Assembly: GCA_036159515.1 (NCBI GenBank)
Contig: JAYYEV010000075.1
Span: forward strand, 1 to 20,555
Length of the DNA: 20,555 nucleotides
DNA from: GCA-002727735 sp036159515
GTDB lineage: Bacteria > Bacteroidota > Bacteroidia > Flavobacteriales_D > Parvicellaceae
Reading direction: 5' to 3'
In this document: positions 8,419 to 16,793 of the stretch, piece after piece
How positions within the stretch are numbered: the stretch's first letter is position 1
Layout: each line of letters opens with the position of its first letter
The notes under the pieces: generated by a model
Databases searched by the model: none
What the model was told of the DNA's origin: nothing
Seen by the model: only the letters and a program-made list of their open reading frames with translations
Translations under genes and position numbers: made by a program

Positions 8419-9578
8419 AAAAAATTTTAATCATTGATGATGAAAGGGCAATTAGGTCAACCTTAAAAGAAATACTTGAATTTGAAAAGTATGAGGTAGA
8501 TGATGCCGAAGATGGAACAATGGGTTTGAAGAAGCTAGAATCTATAGACTATGACCTTATTTTTTGTGACATTAAGATGCCAAAAATGGATGGTTTAGAA
8601 TTTCTTGAAAGAAAAAAGAAGTCTAATTCTTATTGCCCAATTATAATGATTAGCGGACACGGTAACATAGAAACAGCTGTTCAAGCCCTTAAAAAAGGAG
8701 CATATGATTATATTGAGAAACCACTTGACCTGAACAGAGTACTAGTTGCCGTTAGAAACGCGTTAGATAACAACTCTATTGTGGCGGAGAATAAAGCACT
8801 AAAACGAAAAATAAAAAATCAAAATTCAAGTACAATTATAGGGGAAAGTAAAGCCATATCCTCCATTATTGAGATAATTGATAAGGTTGCGCCAACAGAT
8901 GCACGTGTACTTATTACAGGTGAAAATGGTAGTGGTAAAGAGCTTGTAGCAAAGCAACTTCATGAAAAAAGTAATCGATCAAAAGCTGAATTTGTGGAAG
9001 TAAATTGTGCTGCAATTCCTTCCGAATTAATTGAAAGCGAGTTGTTTGGCCACGAAAAAGGTTCTTTTACCTCAGCACATAAACAAAAATCAGGAAAATT
9101 TGAACAAGCCAATGGGGGAACTTTATTCTTAGATGAAATTGGTGATATGAGTAAATCAGCACAAGCTAAAGTGTTAAGAGCATTACAAGAAAATAAAATA
9201 ACACGTGTAGGAGGAAATAAAGAAATTAAAATTGATACGAGAATTATAGCTGCTACTAACAAAGATTTAAAAAAAGAAATAAATGATGGAAATTTCCGAG
9301 AAGACCTTTATCACAGGTTAAACGTAATTCCTATACACGTACCATCACTCAACGAAAGGAGAAATGACATTCCATTATTAACCGATTATTTTTTAGCACA
9401 AATATGTAAAGAACAAGGAATTGCTAAAAAAGAAATAAAAACTGATGCTTTAAACGCATTAAAAGAAATAAATTGGACAGGAAATATAAGGGAGCTTAAA
9501 AATATAATTGAAAGATTAATTATACTGTCAGGAACTGAAATTACAAAGAACGATGTTAGTCTCTATTGTAATCATTAG
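8415..9578 (+). CDS. Response regulator with sigma-54-activator AAA+ domain, no DNA-binding domain
   Basis: NtrC-like two-component regulator. With the ATG at 8415, which shares ATGA with the permease stop, it has 387 residues; an ATG at 8403 would add four. Receiver domain: residues 1-120, acidic pocket Asp8-Asp9, phosphoacceptor Asp52 (CDIKMP), and the conserved Lys in the EKPLD motif. AAA+ domain: Walker A GENGSGKE at 169-176, Walker B LDE with Asp240-Glu241, arginine-finger region FREDLYHRLNV. The sigma-54 contact loop, normally GAFTGA, reads GSFTSA (216-221); the central FT is kept. The protein ends about 20 residues after the WTGNIRELKNIIERL segment, without the Fis-type helix-turn-helix expected in a protein of about 450 residues. 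It may act from solution or on other targets. No partner histidine kinase is visible. Its end overlaps the end of alaS by 4 bases. Confidence 0.93.
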   Translation: MKKILIIDDERAIRSTLKEILEFEKYEVDDAEDGTMGLKKLESIDYDLIFCDIKMPKMDGLEFLERKKKSNSYCPIIMISGHGNIETAVQALKKGAYDYIEKPLDLNRVLVAVRNALDNNSIVAENKALKRKIKNQNSSTIIGESKAISSIIEIIDKVAPTDARVLITGENGSGKELVAKQLHEKSNRSKAEFVEVNCAAIPSELIESELFGHEKGSFTSAHKQKSGKFEQANGGTLFLDEIGDMSKSAQAKVLRALQENKITRVGGNKEIKIDTRIIAATNKDLKKEINDGNFREDLYHRLNVIPIHVPSLNERRNDIPLLTDYFLAQICKEQGIAKKEIKTDALNALKEINWTGNIRELKNIIERLIILSGTEITKNDVSLYCNH

Positions 9579-12193
9579 TTTAATAGTGATTTAGTCTTTT
9601 CTTTAATCAAAGTTAAGCCTTTAACATCACTTCCTCCAGCCGTAGCAAAAAATGCTTGACCTCCACCGCCACCTTTAATCAACTTGGAGAGATCTTTAAT
9701 GAACTGACCCGCATTCCAATGCATTTCTTTCACTAAATCTTCCGTAATCATCAAAGATATTAATGGCTTTTCATTCATTTCACTGGTTAATAAGAGCACC
9801 GTTTTTTCATGCTTATCTTTTATTTGGAAACTAATTTGTTTCATTTCATCAGCAGTTAAATTAGTATTAAAATACATCAACGTGAAATTTCCCATATCTT
9901 CTGCATTTTCTACAATCTTTAATTTCGCTTGTTTTACAACAGCTTTTCTGTTTTCCTCAATTTTTTTATTTAGTTCTGTATTTTTAAGCTGGAGGTTTAT
10001 GACCGCTTCTAAAATATCATTTGGTTGTTTTAAGATGTCACTAATATTTTTAAGTGTGGTCAGTTTTTCATTTATAAAATGGTCTGCCTCCTCTCCAGTG
10101 ATAGCTTCAATTCTTCTAATTCCAGATGAAATTGAACCTTCAGAAATAATCCTAAATTGTCCTATTTTAGAAGTTGAATTCACATGAATTCCACCGCAAA
10201 GCTCAATAGATTCTCCAAATTGTATGGTCCTAACAGAGTCACCATATTTCTCACCAAAAAGCATCATTGCTCCCTTTTCTTTAGCCAACAGCAATGGAAT
10301 ATTTCTTTCTTCAATAAGTGGGTTACCGTTTCTTATTTCTGCATTCACTAATTTTTCAATCTCATCCAATTCTTCTTTACTTAGTTTGGCATAATGAGAA
10401 AAATCAAATCGTAGGTATTGCTTATTTACTAATGATCCCTTTTGTTCTACATGACTTCCTAAAATTTTTCTCAATGCATAATGAAGTAGATGGGTTGCAC
10501 TATGATTTTTGGCAGAATTCAACCTTGCATTCTCGTCCACTTGAGCAATAAATTCTGCATCTAAATTTTTAGGCAGCTCTTTTGTGAAATGAACTATAAC
10601 TCCATTCTCTTTTTTTGTATCTATGATGTTTATCTTTTCATTTTCACTCACTAATAATCCAGAATCACCAACTTGCCCTCCACCTTCTGGGTAAAATGGT
10701 GTTAGGTTAAAAATGAGTTGAAAATAATCATCCTTTTTAATTTTAACTTTTCTGTATTGGGTGATTTTCACAGCTGCTTTAACGTGATCATAACCAATAA
10801 ACTCTTGTACATCATCTTCTCTTATCTTAGTCCAATCTCCTACTTCTTTCTGTGCATCAGATTTTGACCTTTCTCTTTGTTCTTCCAGACACTTTTCAAA
10901 CTCATCTTCATCTATTGAAAAATTATTTTCTGAAGCTATTAATCGAGTTAAATCAATTGGAAATCCAAAACTGTCGTACAACTCAAAACATTGTTTCCCA
11001 GAAATCTCTAGGACTTTTTTGAGTCTACACTGAGAAATGATCTCTTCTATACGTTTTACGCCTGAACTTAACGTATTAAAAAAAGAAGATTCCTCTTCAT
11101 AAATGATTTTAGAAATGAATTCTTTTTGAGCGTCTAATTCTTTATAGTGACCATCAAAGGATAAAACTAATTCATCTAAGAGTTGATTAATAAATGGTGT
11201 TTTAAAATTCAAAAATTGATATCCATATCGAATTGCTCTTCGAAGGATTCTTCTTATTACGTAACCAGCTCCAGTGTTAGAGGGTAATTGGCCATCTGCT
11301 ATAGAAAATGATACTGCTCTTAAATGATCAACCACTACTCTGAAAGCAATTGATATTTTATCCTCTCCACCCAAATATTCCATTTTTGACATCTCTTTTA
11401 ACTTTCCAATTAAAGGAGCAAATATATCGGTGTCGTAATTGCTATTTTTATTTTGCAGGACTCGACAAAGTCGCTCAAATCCCATACCTGTATCAACATG
11501 TTTGTGTTCAAGAGGTTCAAGAATTCCAACCGCAGTTCTGTTGAATTCCATAAAAACTAAATTCCATATTTCTATTACCTGTGGATGATCTTGATTAACT
11601 AACTCTAATCCATCCACTTTTGATTTTTCAGCTTCATTTCTTAAATCAATATGAATTTCCGAGGAAGGTCCACATGGACCTTGACTGCCCATCTCCCAGA
11701 AATTATCTTTTTTTCCACATTTTATAATTCTATTTTTTGGAACGTGATTTTCCCATATGGTAAAAGAGTCCTTGTCAAAAGAGGTGCCATCTTTCTTATC
11801 TCCCTCAAAAACAGTGACATAAAGTAGATTTGGATCAATTTTAAATACATCTGTCAGGAGTTCCCAAGACCAGTTGATAGCTTCCTCTTTAAAGTAATTT
11901 CCAAATGACCAATTGCCCAACATCTCAAACATTGTATGATGATACGTATCCACACCCACTTCTTCTAAATCATTATGTTTTCCAGATACCCTGAGGCATT
12001 TTTGACTATTAGCAACCCTACTATGTTTTGGGCGTTCAAAGCCTAAAAATATATCCTTGAATTGGTTCATCCCTGCGTTAGTAAACATCAATGAAGGATC
12101 ATCTTTAAGCACCATTGGAGCTGATGACTCGATATAATGGTCTTTATCTTTAAAAAATTTAGTAAAGGCTTTTCTTATTTCTGTAGACTTCAT
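9575..12193 (-). CDS. alaS: Alanine-tRNA ligase
   Basis: Charges tRNA-Ala with alanine and hydrolyses mischarged Ser/Gly-tRNA-Ala, in the cytoplasm. It has 872 residues, the usual length. The class II catalytic core starts with IRKAFTKFF and contains DDPSLMFTNAGMNQFKDIFLG. The editing domain has the zinc-type HxxxH in NHSATHLLH and CxxxH in CGGIH (Ile where Thr is commoner). The C-terminal DHHA1-like domain has the Gly-rich run GGGGGQAF. The ATG at 12193 is preferred over a TTG one codon upstream. It is transcribed towards the regulator gene and overlaps it tail to tail by 4 bases. A possible -7 box lies on this strand at 12232-12224. Confidence 0.98.
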   Translation of the reverse strand: MKSTEIRKAFTKFFKDKDHYIESSAPMVLKDDPSLMFTNAGMNQFKDIFLGFERPKHSRVANSQKCLRVSGKHNDLEEVGVDTYHHTMFEMLGNWSFGNYFKEEAINWSWELLTDVFKIDPNLLYVTVFEGDKKDGTSFDKDSFTIWENHVPKNRIIKCGKKDNFWEMGSQGPCGPSSEIHIDLRNEAEKSKVDGLELVNQDHPQVIEIWNLVFMEFNRTAVGILEPLEHKHVDTGMGFERLCRVLQNKNSNYDTDIFAPLIGKLKEMSKMEYLGGEDKISIAFRVVVDHLRAVSFSIADGQLPSNTGAGYVIRRILRRAIRYGYQFLNFKTPFINQLLDELVLSFDGHYKELDAQKEFISKIIYEEESSFFNTLSSGVKRIEEIISQCRLKKVLEISGKQCFELYDSFGFPIDLTRLIASENNFSIDEDEFEKCLEEQRERSKSDAQKEVGDWTKIREDDVQEFIGYDHVKAAVKITQYRKVKIKKDDYFQLIFNLTPFYPEGGGQVGDSGLLVSENEKINIIDTKKENGVIVHFTKELPKNLDAEFIAQVDENARLNSAKNHSATHLLHYALRKILGSHVEQKGSLVNKQYLRFDFSHYAKLSKEELDEIEKLVNAEIRNGNPLIEERNIPLLLAKEKGAMMLFGEKYGDSVRTIQFGESIELCGGIHVNSTSKIGQFRIISEGSISSGIRRIEAITGEEADHFINEKLTTLKNISDILKQPNDILEAVINLQLKNTELNKKIEENRKAVVKQAKLKIVENAEDMGNFTLMYFNTNLTADEMKQISFQIKDKHEKTVLLLTSEMNEKPLISLMITEDLVKEMHWNAGQFIKDLSKLIKGGGGGQAFFATAGGSDVKGLTLIKEKTKSLLN

Positions 12194-12223
12194 CAAGTGA
12201 GGTTTGATCTAATTAAATTTTAT

Positions 12224-12237
12224 CAAATTTTAATTTG
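12224..12237. promoter_or_regulatory. Inverted repeat in the divergent alaS / beta-propeller gene region
   Basis: CAAATT-TT-AATTTG is a perfect 6+6 inverted repeat in the 68-base gap between two divergent starts. Each arm completes a near-match to the TAnnTTTG -7 box: TTAATTTG on the plus strand (12230-12237) and TAAAATTTG on the minus strand (12232-12224, one base too long). It may mark overlapping divergent promoters. Matches are imperfect and no good -33 box is seen for alaS. Confidence 0.3.
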
Positions 12238-12261
12238 GCGATATTGATTATATTTAAAACG

Positions 12262-13728
12262 ATGCAAATTAATCTAATTTATTTGAGATTCAATCTGAAC
12301 AAGGCTAAAATTGCACATCTATTCATTCTTTTGATAGGCACACCTATTTTAGCTATTTCTCAAAAAATTGAACTTATTAATCCCACATTCCTTGGAAATG
12401 AACAAAGGAACTATTACGGCAACAAAGCGCCAGATACACTAAATGTAATTTGGAAACATTATTTAGGTGAAGGAAAGACTACCATTTCAAAAAATATAGA
12501 AGATCAAATTTGGGCCGGTGCGGGATGGACTGGACAACCTTTATTATACAAAGAAAATGATAGTTTATATCTAATTCAAGGATCACTAGATCATCATTTA
12601 AAAAAAATTAATGCTTCAAATGGAAATTTAATTTGGCAATATCGTTTCGATGACGTAGTTAAGGGAACAGGCACTATTTGGCATAATGAAAAAGCACGAA
12701 ACAAATTGCATAAACTTATTGTTTTTCAAGGCAGTAAATTGGGATATGGTAAAAACATAAATACAAAACACATTCCGAGTTTTAGAGCGATTTCATTAGT
12801 TGATGGGACAGAACTTTGGCGGTTGGATGTGAAGAGGACCAAGAGCTATAGTAGAGATGTTGATGGTTCTCCATTAATCATAGATGATACGCTATACATT
12901 GGACTTGAAAATGGATTATTAGCCGCCATGGATCCTAATCCAAGTCATGTTCAGTTGGTTGATAGCATGTTTCAACCCCCCATTATTCATGAACACAAAC
13001 TATTTACAAATCAAGATATAGTTGATCATAAAAATAATTTAGTAACAGAATCGTCTCCTTCCAAACTCGGAAACCATTTGTTTATAGCAAGTGGATCCGG
13101 ACATATTTATGGATATAACTTTTTAAAAGACACCATTGATTGGGATTTTCATATAGGTTCAGATATAGATGGCAGTACCATAATTACACATGATAGTTGT
13201 ATAATTTCAACCATCGAAAAACAATATATTTTAGGAAAAGGAGGTGCATTTAAATTTAATCCTAAAAAAAGAGGAAAAGAAAGTGTAGAATGGTTCTTCC
13301 CCGTAGAAAATAACGATAAAGGAAGTTGGGAGGGTGGTATAGTTGGAAGTGCAGCCGTTAGTGATTATTACAATACAGCATCCAAATTAGCTGCATTTGT
13401 TAGTGTAAAAGGAAATTTATATTTGATTAATCATGAAATAATTGATGATGAAATCACCAATCTAGGACCAAACGAAAAACATCGTTATCGTTCTCCACTA
13501 CTTCTAGATAAAAAATATATCGGTCCCTCCATAAGCACCCCACTTCTTATCCATGATAAGCTGATAGTTGCTGGCTATGACGGACTGAAGTTATTTAAAA
13601 TTTTATCAGACCAAACGTTGAAATTATTAGCCTCTTACAATACGGAATTTGAAGCTACTCCATTTGTATATGATGAAAAAATTTATGTTGCATCAAGAGA
13701 TGGGTACTTATATTGTTTTGGTAATTAA
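12262..13728 (+). CDS. Exported PQQ-like beta-propeller repeat protein
   Basis: A 488-residue protein of unassigned function. The frame extends up to a TTG at 12235, but the ATG at 12262 lies downstream of the candidate -7 box and places a classic signal sequence correctly: basic residues, hydrophobic core at about 17-32, and AIS before the mature part. The rest consists of repeated blades with the pattern hydrophobic strand, then G-x-L/I, then hydrophobic, for example GNLIWQYRF, GTELWRLDV, GLLAAMDP, GHIYGYNF, GNLYLINHE and DGYLYCFGN. This is the PQQ/BamB-like propeller fold, with about seven blades. I see no evidence of quinoprotein dehydrogenase catalytic residues or a lipobox. It is probably periplasmic or secreted and a binding or scaffold protein; it stands alone between alaS and the peptidase gene. 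Confidence 0.8.
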   Translation: MQINLIYLRFNLNKAKIAHLFILLIGTPILAISQKIELINPTFLGNEQRNYYGNKAPDTLNVIWKHYLGEGKTTISKNIEDQIWAGAGWTGQPLLYKENDSLYLIQGSLDHHLKKINASNGNLIWQYRFDDVVKGTGTIWHNEKARNKLHKLIVFQGSKLGYGKNINTKHIPSFRAISLVDGTELWRLDVKRTKSYSRDVDGSPLIIDDTLYIGLENGLLAAMDPNPSHVQLVDSMFQPPIIHEHKLFTNQDIVDHKNNLVTESSPSKLGNHLFIASGSGHIYGYNFLKDTIDWDFHIGSDIDGSTIITHDSCIISTIEKQYILGKGGAFKFNPKKRGKESVEWFFPVENNDKGSWEGGIVGSAAVSDYYNTASKLAAFVSVKGNLYLINHEIIDDEITNLGPNEKHRYRSPLLLDKKYIGPSISTPLLIHDKLIVAGYDGLKLFKILSDQTLKLLASYNTEFEATPFVYDEKIYVASRDGYLYCFGN

Positions 13729-13761
13729 GACTAAGATGTGGATTTATGCTAAAAATACGAC

Positions 13762-13792
13762 TTATCTAATTCATTAAATTTTGATACTTTTG
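13762..13792 (+). promoter_or_regulatory. Bacteroidota-type promoter for the M23 peptidase-MerR pair
   Basis: TACTTTTG at 13785-13792 fits TAnnTTTG exactly. A TTA (one mismatch to TTG) at 13762-13764 is 20 bases upstream. Transcription would start near 13797-13801, leaving a leader of about 10 bases before the TTG start codon at 13808. Confidence 0.55.
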
Positions 13793-13807
13793 ACCTAAGT
13801 ATAAGTT

Positions 13808-14776
13808 TTGAAAAATATTAATTACAAATACAATCCCGAAACACTTGAATACGAAGAAGTAAAGTTAACCCTGTGGGATAGAACCAAGAAATTATCCTAC
13901 TATCTTGTAGCATCAGTTGTATTTTCTTTCTTAATTCTAACTGTTGCTTTCTATAATATTAGAAATTACATTCAAAAAGAGGCGGCCAAGGAAAATCAAA
14001 GCTTGAGACAAGAAATTTCTTCATTTAATAAGGATTTAAATTTAATTCTCGAAGTTCTAGGTGACATTCAACTAAGAGATGACAACATTTATCGTGCTAT
14101 TTTTGAAACTGATCCATATCCAGACCACAAAAGACAATTGGGTACAGGTGGAAATTCCATGAAATACAAAAAGTATGAAAATATGGAGTATGGAGATCTT
14201 GTCATTGAGATATCTAAAAAAATTGAGCTTATCGAAAAAAAGCTTGCCTCTCAATCAAAGTCATTTGATGAAGTATTTGATTTGACTAAAGAAAAGCAAA
14301 AGATGATTAAATCCATTCCAAGTATTCAGCCCGTTTCAAATCGGGATTTAACAAGAATTGCGTCTGGATTTGGATTGCGAATGCATCCCATTTATAAAAT
14401 TATCAAAATGCACAAAGGCATGGATTTTACAGCCCCTATTGGGACAGAAATTTATGCCACCGGAGATGGAGTTGTAGAAAAAGTTGGTTGGGTTGGAGGA
14501 TATGGAAAAACCATAATGATTAATCATGGGTTTGGTTATAAAACCAGGTATGCTCATTGTAGCAAGTATAATTGTAGGAAAGGTCAGAAGGTAAAAAGAG
14601 GAGACTTGATTGGCTTTGTGGGGAATACGGGGCAATCATCTGGACCACATCTTCATTATGAAGTATTTAAAAATAATAGACAAATTAATCCAGTCAATTT
14701 TTTCTTTAACGACTTAAGTCCTGAAGAATATGACAAAGTAATTGAAATTTCTTCTCGACCTAATCAATCCCTGTAA
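13808..14776 (+). CDS. Membrane-anchored M23 (LytM-type) metallopeptidase
   Basis: A 322-residue cell-wall hydrolase candidate that cleaves peptide cross-links of peptidoglycan. Short cytoplasmic N-terminus with YKYNPETLEYEEV (common in Bacteroidota M23 proteins), one membrane helix at 30-51, a periplasmic coiled-coil-like stretch at about 53-90, and a C-terminal peptidase domain from about 185. The zinc ligands are intact: HxxxD (His202, Asp206) and HLH (His281, His283), so it should be an active enzyme rather than an EnvC/NlpD-like activator. The start is TTG; the next Met comes after the membrane helix, so no alternative start keeps the anchor. The stop and the next start overlap as TAATG, coupling it to the MerR-type regulator. 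Confidence 0.92.
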   Translation: MKNINYKYNPETLEYEEVKLTLWDRTKKLSYYLVASVVFSFLILTVAFYNIRNYIQKEAAKENQSLRQEISSFNKDLNLILEVLGDIQLRDDNIYRAIFETDPYPDHKRQLGTGGNSMKYKKYENMEYGDLVIEISKKIELIEKKLASQSKSFDEVFDLTKEKQKMIKSIPSIQPVSNRDLTRIASGFGLRMHPIYKIIKMHKGMDFTAPIGTEIYATGDGVVEKVGWVGGYGKTIMINHGFGYKTRYAHCSKYNCRKGQKVKRGDLIGFVGNTGQSSGPHLHYEVFKNNRQINPVNFFFNDLSPEEYDKVIEISSRPNQSL

Positions 14777-15120
14777 TGGAACAAGTAAAATTAGATTTAG
14801 ATGATTTAACAAAAGTTTACTACAGTATTGGTGAAGTAGCTGATATGTTCAATGTTAATGCATCTCTTATTCGTTTCTGGGAAAAAGAATTTGATATCAT
14901 AAAACCAAAAAAAAACAAAAAAGGTAATCGCCTATTTACCAAAGAAGATGTCAACAATTATCAAAAAATTTATTTTTTAGTTAAAGAGAGAGGTTATACC
15001 TTGAAGGGAGCTAAAGAAAAATTGAAGGGAAATCCAGAAGATCTAGAAAATCAAAAACAAATTGTCAGCAAGTTACACAAGGTTAGGTCTTTTTTACTAA
15101 ACCTGAAAGATCAACTATAA
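14776..15120 (+). CDS. MerR-family transcriptional regulator, short form
   Basis: A 114-residue DNA-binding protein. The MerR winged helix-turn-helix occupies about residues 13-80: YSIGEVADMFNVNASLIRFWEKEF, then the wing with GNRLFTKEDV, then the helices YFLVKERGYTLKGAKEKL. A short C-terminal helix (about 88-112) could serve for dimerisation. There is no effector-binding domain and no cysteine for metal sensing. It overlaps the peptidase gene by one base, so it is made with it; a role in controlling the peptidase unit is inference. The target site is not identified. Confidence 0.9.
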   Translation: MEQVKLDLDDLTKVYYSIGEVADMFNVNASLIRFWEKEFDIIKPKKNKKGNRLFTKEDVNNYQKIYFLVKERGYTLKGAKEKLKGNPEDLENQKQIVSKLHKVRSFLLNLKDQL

Positions 15121-15123
15121 AAT

Positions 15124-15154
15124 TTCTTAAAACAGTATCTTCAAGCTAAATTTG
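15124..15154 (+). promoter_or_regulatory. Bacteroidota-type promoter for the Bax-inhibitor-like gene and fabD
   Basis: TAAATTTG at 15147-15154 matches TAnnTTTG exactly. TTC (one mismatch to TTG) sits 20 bases upstream at 15124-15126. A second near-match, TTAATTTG, lies at 15158-15165. Initiation near 15160 would give a leader of about 20 bases before the ATG at 15181. Confidence 0.5.
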
Positions 15155-15180
15155 TACTTAATTTGTCAAAAAAATAAATC

Positions 15181-15897
15181 ATGGAAGAAATTAGACCATT
15201 TGAATCCACAACCACAATACATAAAACACTTGCTAAAAATTACGTAGCTAACGTGTTTTCTTTGATGTTTACCGCCCTTATAATTTCAGGTTTAGCTGCA
15301 GTTTGGTTTGCTACTGATGAAATGAAAACTTGGATTATCTCTCCCATTACAGGAAGTTTTACCACATTTGGATGGATTACCATGTTTTCCCCTTTAGCAT
15401 TGGTTTTTATGATGGGAATGGGATTACAAAAATTTAATGTAAAAACCTTATTGGCTATTTTTCTGACTTACTCTACACTAACAGGGATAAGTTTAAGTAC
15501 TATTTTCTCCCTATACTCCACATCTTCAATAGCTACCACATTTTTTATTAGCTCAGTCACATTTGGAATTATGGCTGTCGCAGGATATACCACGAAAACA
15601 GATTTAACTAAAATGGGTAGTTTATTGTTTATGGGACTTATAGGCATTGTCATTGCCTCTCTAGTAAATATTTTTTTAGGCAATGGAATGCTGGATATAG
15701 TCATATCTATTATTGGTGTATTGGTTTTTACAGGACTAACAGCATATGATGTTCAAAAAATAAAAGAAATTGGGATGGTTACCGATCAAAAAAGTGAGAT
15801 GGGTCAAAAATTGATGATCATGGGTGCTTTAACTCTTTATTTAGATTTCATCAATTTATTTTTAATGTTACTACGTCTTTTTGGCAATAGAGATTAA
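15181..15897 (+). CDS. Bax inhibitor-1/YccA family membrane protein
   Basis: A 238-residue inner-membrane protein with about seven hydrophobic helices from residue 24 to the C-terminus. Family signatures are FTGLTAYDVQKIKEI near residue 182 and the C-terminal ALTLYLDFINLFLMLLRLFG. The paired acidic residues of these two segments (Asp in AYDVQ, Asp in YLDF) correspond to the pair proposed as pH sensor in the BsYetJ calcium leak channel. In bacteria, relatives include YccA, which modulates the FtsH protease, and YetJ; which role applies is not shown. It is followed after 9 bases by fabD, with which it probably shares a transcript. Confidence 0.92.
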   Translation: MEEIRPFESTTTIHKTLAKNYVANVFSLMFTALIISGLAAVWFATDEMKTWIISPITGSFTTFGWITMFSPLALVFMMGMGLQKFNVKTLLAIFLTYSTLTGISLSTIFSLYSTSSIATTFFISSVTFGIMAVAGYTTKTDLTKMGSLLFMGLIGIVIASLVNIFLGNGMLDIVISIIGVLVFTGLTAYDVQKIKEIGMVTDQKSEMGQKLMIMGALTLYLDFINLFLMLLRLFGNRD

Positions 15898-15906
15898 TAT
15901 AAGATT

Positions 15907-16791
15907 ATGAAAGCATATGTTTTTCCCGGTCAAGGAGCTCAATTTTCTGGGATGGGAATGGATTTATTCGAATCCTCCAACGAAGCAAAAGCAAAATTCG
16001 AAAGTGCTAATGATATCCTTGGCTTTAACATTTCTGAAATCATGTTTAATGGGACTGATGAAGATTTAAAACAGACTAAAGTTACTCAACCTGCGATTTT
16101 TCTTCACTCTGTAATCCTAGCTTCCTGTTTGGGAGAGCATTTTAAACCTGACATGGTAGCTGGGCATTCCCTAGGAGAAATATCAGCACTGGTAGCAAGT
16201 AAATGCCTCAACTTTGAAGACGGTTTGAAACTAGTTCATTCAAGAGCGAAAGCCATGCAAAAAGCATGCGAAGCTAATCCGTCTACCATGGCAGCAATTC
16301 TTGGACTAGATGATCAGTTGGTTGAAGAAGTATGTAAAAATGTTGAAGGAATAGTAGTTGCAGCAAACTATAATTGCCCTGGACAACTGGTTATTTCTGG
16401 TGAAAACCAAGCCATTGAAAAAGCATGTGAAAAGCTAAGTGAGGCGGGTGCAAGAAGAGCATTGAAATTACCTGTAGGAGGAGCCTTCCATTCTCCCTTA
16501 ATGGAGCCTGCGAAAATGGAGCTTAAAGATGCTATTGACCATACTAATTTTAACACTCCAATTTGCCCTATTTATCAAAATGTGGATGCAAAAGCTGTTA
16601 CTGACCCTCTGCAAATCAAAGAAAATCTCATAGCACAATTAACTGCACCTGTGAGGTGGACTCAAATCATGCAAAACATGATTTCTGATGCAGGTGAAAT
16701 TGAAGTTATTGAAGTAGGGCCTGGAAAAGTTCTTCAAGGATTATTTAAAAAAGTAGATCGTACCATACAGACTAGTAGCGCAAGCGTTTAA
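15907..16791 (+). CDS. fabD: Malonyl-CoA:ACP transacylase (FabD)
   Basis: Transfers malonyl from CoA to acyl carrier protein, supplying fatty-acid elongation in the cytoplasm. It has 294 residues, slightly shorter than the usual 300-310 but complete. Visible signatures are the oxyanion segment FPGQGAQ, TQPAIF, the nucleophile elbow GHSLG with Ser88, and the catalytic His195 in GAFHSPLM; the C-terminal EVGPGKVLQGLFKK is also typical. It is not next to other fab genes here but follows the Bax-inhibitor-like gene. Its stop lies two bases from the end of the oppositely transcribed phosphatase gene. Confidence 0.96.
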   Translation: MKAYVFPGQGAQFSGMGMDLFESSNEAKAKFESANDILGFNISEIMFNGTDEDLKQTKVTQPAIFLHSVILASCLGEHFKPDMVAGHSLGEISALVASKCLNFEDGLKLVHSRAKAMQKACEANPSTMAAILGLDDQLVEEVCKNVEGIVVAANYNCPGQLVISGENQAIEKACEKLSEAGARRALKLPVGGAFHSPLMEPAKMELKDAIDHTNFNTPICPIYQNVDAKAVTDPLQIKENLIAQLTAPVRWTQIMQNMISDAGEIEVIEVGPGKVLQGLFKKVDRTIQTSSASV

Positions 16792-16793
16792 AC

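Noticed and set aside
8965..9262. Possible defence or toxin-antitoxin locus suggested by many small frames
   Set aside because: All small frames here and elsewhere in the window overlap long conserved genes; none has an upstream promoter or recognisable family pattern.
9882..10187. Open frame of 101 codons on the plus strand, and similar frames at 10318-10551 and 11350-11544
   Set aside because: They lie antisense inside alaS, show no recognisable domain and have the hydrophobic, low-complexity look of shadow frames.
13729..13761. Terminator after the beta-propeller gene
   Set aside because: No GC-rich stem followed by a T run is visible; the same holds for the gaps after 4426 and 15120.
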